A stretch of DNA of 53,180 nt from Sulfurovum sp. (GTDB lineage: Bacteria > Campylobacterota > Campylobacteria > Campylobacterales > Sulfurovaceae): positions 1 through 53,180 of the forward strand of contig JAMONL010000018.1 of NCBI GenBank assembly GCA_027065815.1, read 5' to 3'. Each line of letters starts with the position of its first letter. The stretch's first letter is position 1. Below, in pieces: positions 53,047 to 53,180 of this stretch. Below the pieces are notes generated by a model. It was not told where the DNA came from and searched no databases. It saw nothing but the letters and a program-made list of their open reading frames with translations. A program made the translations under genes and the position numbers.

Positions 53047-53180
53047 TGTCTCACAAAAAAGTAGCCATATCTATTGGTGACCTTAACGGCATCGGTATCC
53101 AGCTTGCATTGGAAAACCATCAGATCCTCTCTGAAATGATTGATCCTGTCTATTGTATTGACTTCAATATGCTCAAGCAG
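53046..53180 (+). CDS. pdxA: 4-hydroxythreonine-4-phosphate dehydrogenase PdxA, N-terminal part (cut by window end)
   Basis: The visible 45 residues begin MSHKKVAISIGDLNGIGIQL, the PdxA opening (ISxGDxxGIG). The rest lies outside the window. It produces the substrate precursor that PdxJ uses, and the two genes overlap. Confidence 0.9.
   Translation, partial: MSHKKVAISIGDLNGIGIQLALENHQILSEMIDPVYCIDFNMLKQ

Overview
The window looks like chromosomal DNA of a Campylobacterota (epsilonproteobacterial) sulfur-oxidising chemolithotroph of the Sulfurovum/Sulfurimonas type. The grounds are AT-rich DNA, clear TATAAT -10 boxes with poor -35 boxes, a SorAB-type sulfite dehydrogenase, a transformation/MSHA-like secretion locus in the order I recall for Campylobacter cts genes, and family-typical proteins throughout. 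The genus is an inference. No tRNA, rRNA, CRISPR array, transposase or phage gene was seen.

Layout. 1-1.1 kb: 3' end of sorA, then sorB. 1.1-2.6 kb (minus): arsC, a coiled-coil membrane protein, lolA. 2.8-6.7 kb: secA and a LolC/E-like permease. 6.7-10.8 kb: a large AsmA/YhdP-like protein, mltG (5' ends overlapping antisense) and a small lytic-transglycosylase lipoprotein. 10.9-22.5 kb: nitrate assimilation, namely a PP2C phosphatase-kinase fusion, a formate/nitrite channel, NarK, siroheme nitrite reductase NirA, an FeS-NrfD/DmsC fusion, an unknown helical-repeat secreted protein and the molybdenum nitrate reductase NasA. 22.6-26.5 kb: thiI, an exported amidohydrolase, an orphan DUF234 protein. 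26.6-31.6 kb: ammonium control and uptake, namely a degenerate NtrC-like/NtrB-like pair followed by two amtB-glnK operons. 31.7-34.3 kb: an IMPACT/YigZ protein, a VanZ-like protein, hemH, kdsB. 34.4-43.1 kb (minus): an eight-gene MSHA pilus/competence-type secretion operon. 43.2-46.5 kb (minus): rplI-hslV-hslU-era. 46.6-53.2 kb: M3 peptidase, membrane protein, exonuclease, a 31-residue lysine-rich peptide, argG, thioredoxin-like protein, pdxJ and the start of pdxA.

The main discovery candidate is a nitrogen regulon. A palindrome, TTGATTAA-N3-TTAATCAA, occurs perfectly or nearly so at nirA, narK, both amtB genes and the NtrC-like gene. Degenerate versions lie at nirC/PP2C-kinase and nasA. At six promoters the palindrome centre is 40-41 bp upstream of the first base of a TATAAT/TATGAT box. 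One central site serves the divergent PP2C-kinase and nirC promoters symmetrically. The 17-bp TGATT-N7-AATCA architecture matches the geometry of NtrC sites. The locus encodes an NtrC-like protein that keeps the Fis-type helix-turn-helix but lacks the receiver domain, a proper Walker A motif and the GAFTGA loop. I infer that it is a sigma-70-type nitrogen activator derived from NtrC.

A second unusual feature is that the C-terminal ~84 residues of NirA resemble the C-lobe of a protein kinase, and specifically that of the PP2C-kinase in the same cluster. Together these suggest a nitrate/ammonium assimilation system with its own transcription factor and a kinase/phosphatase layer. The function of that layer is unproven.
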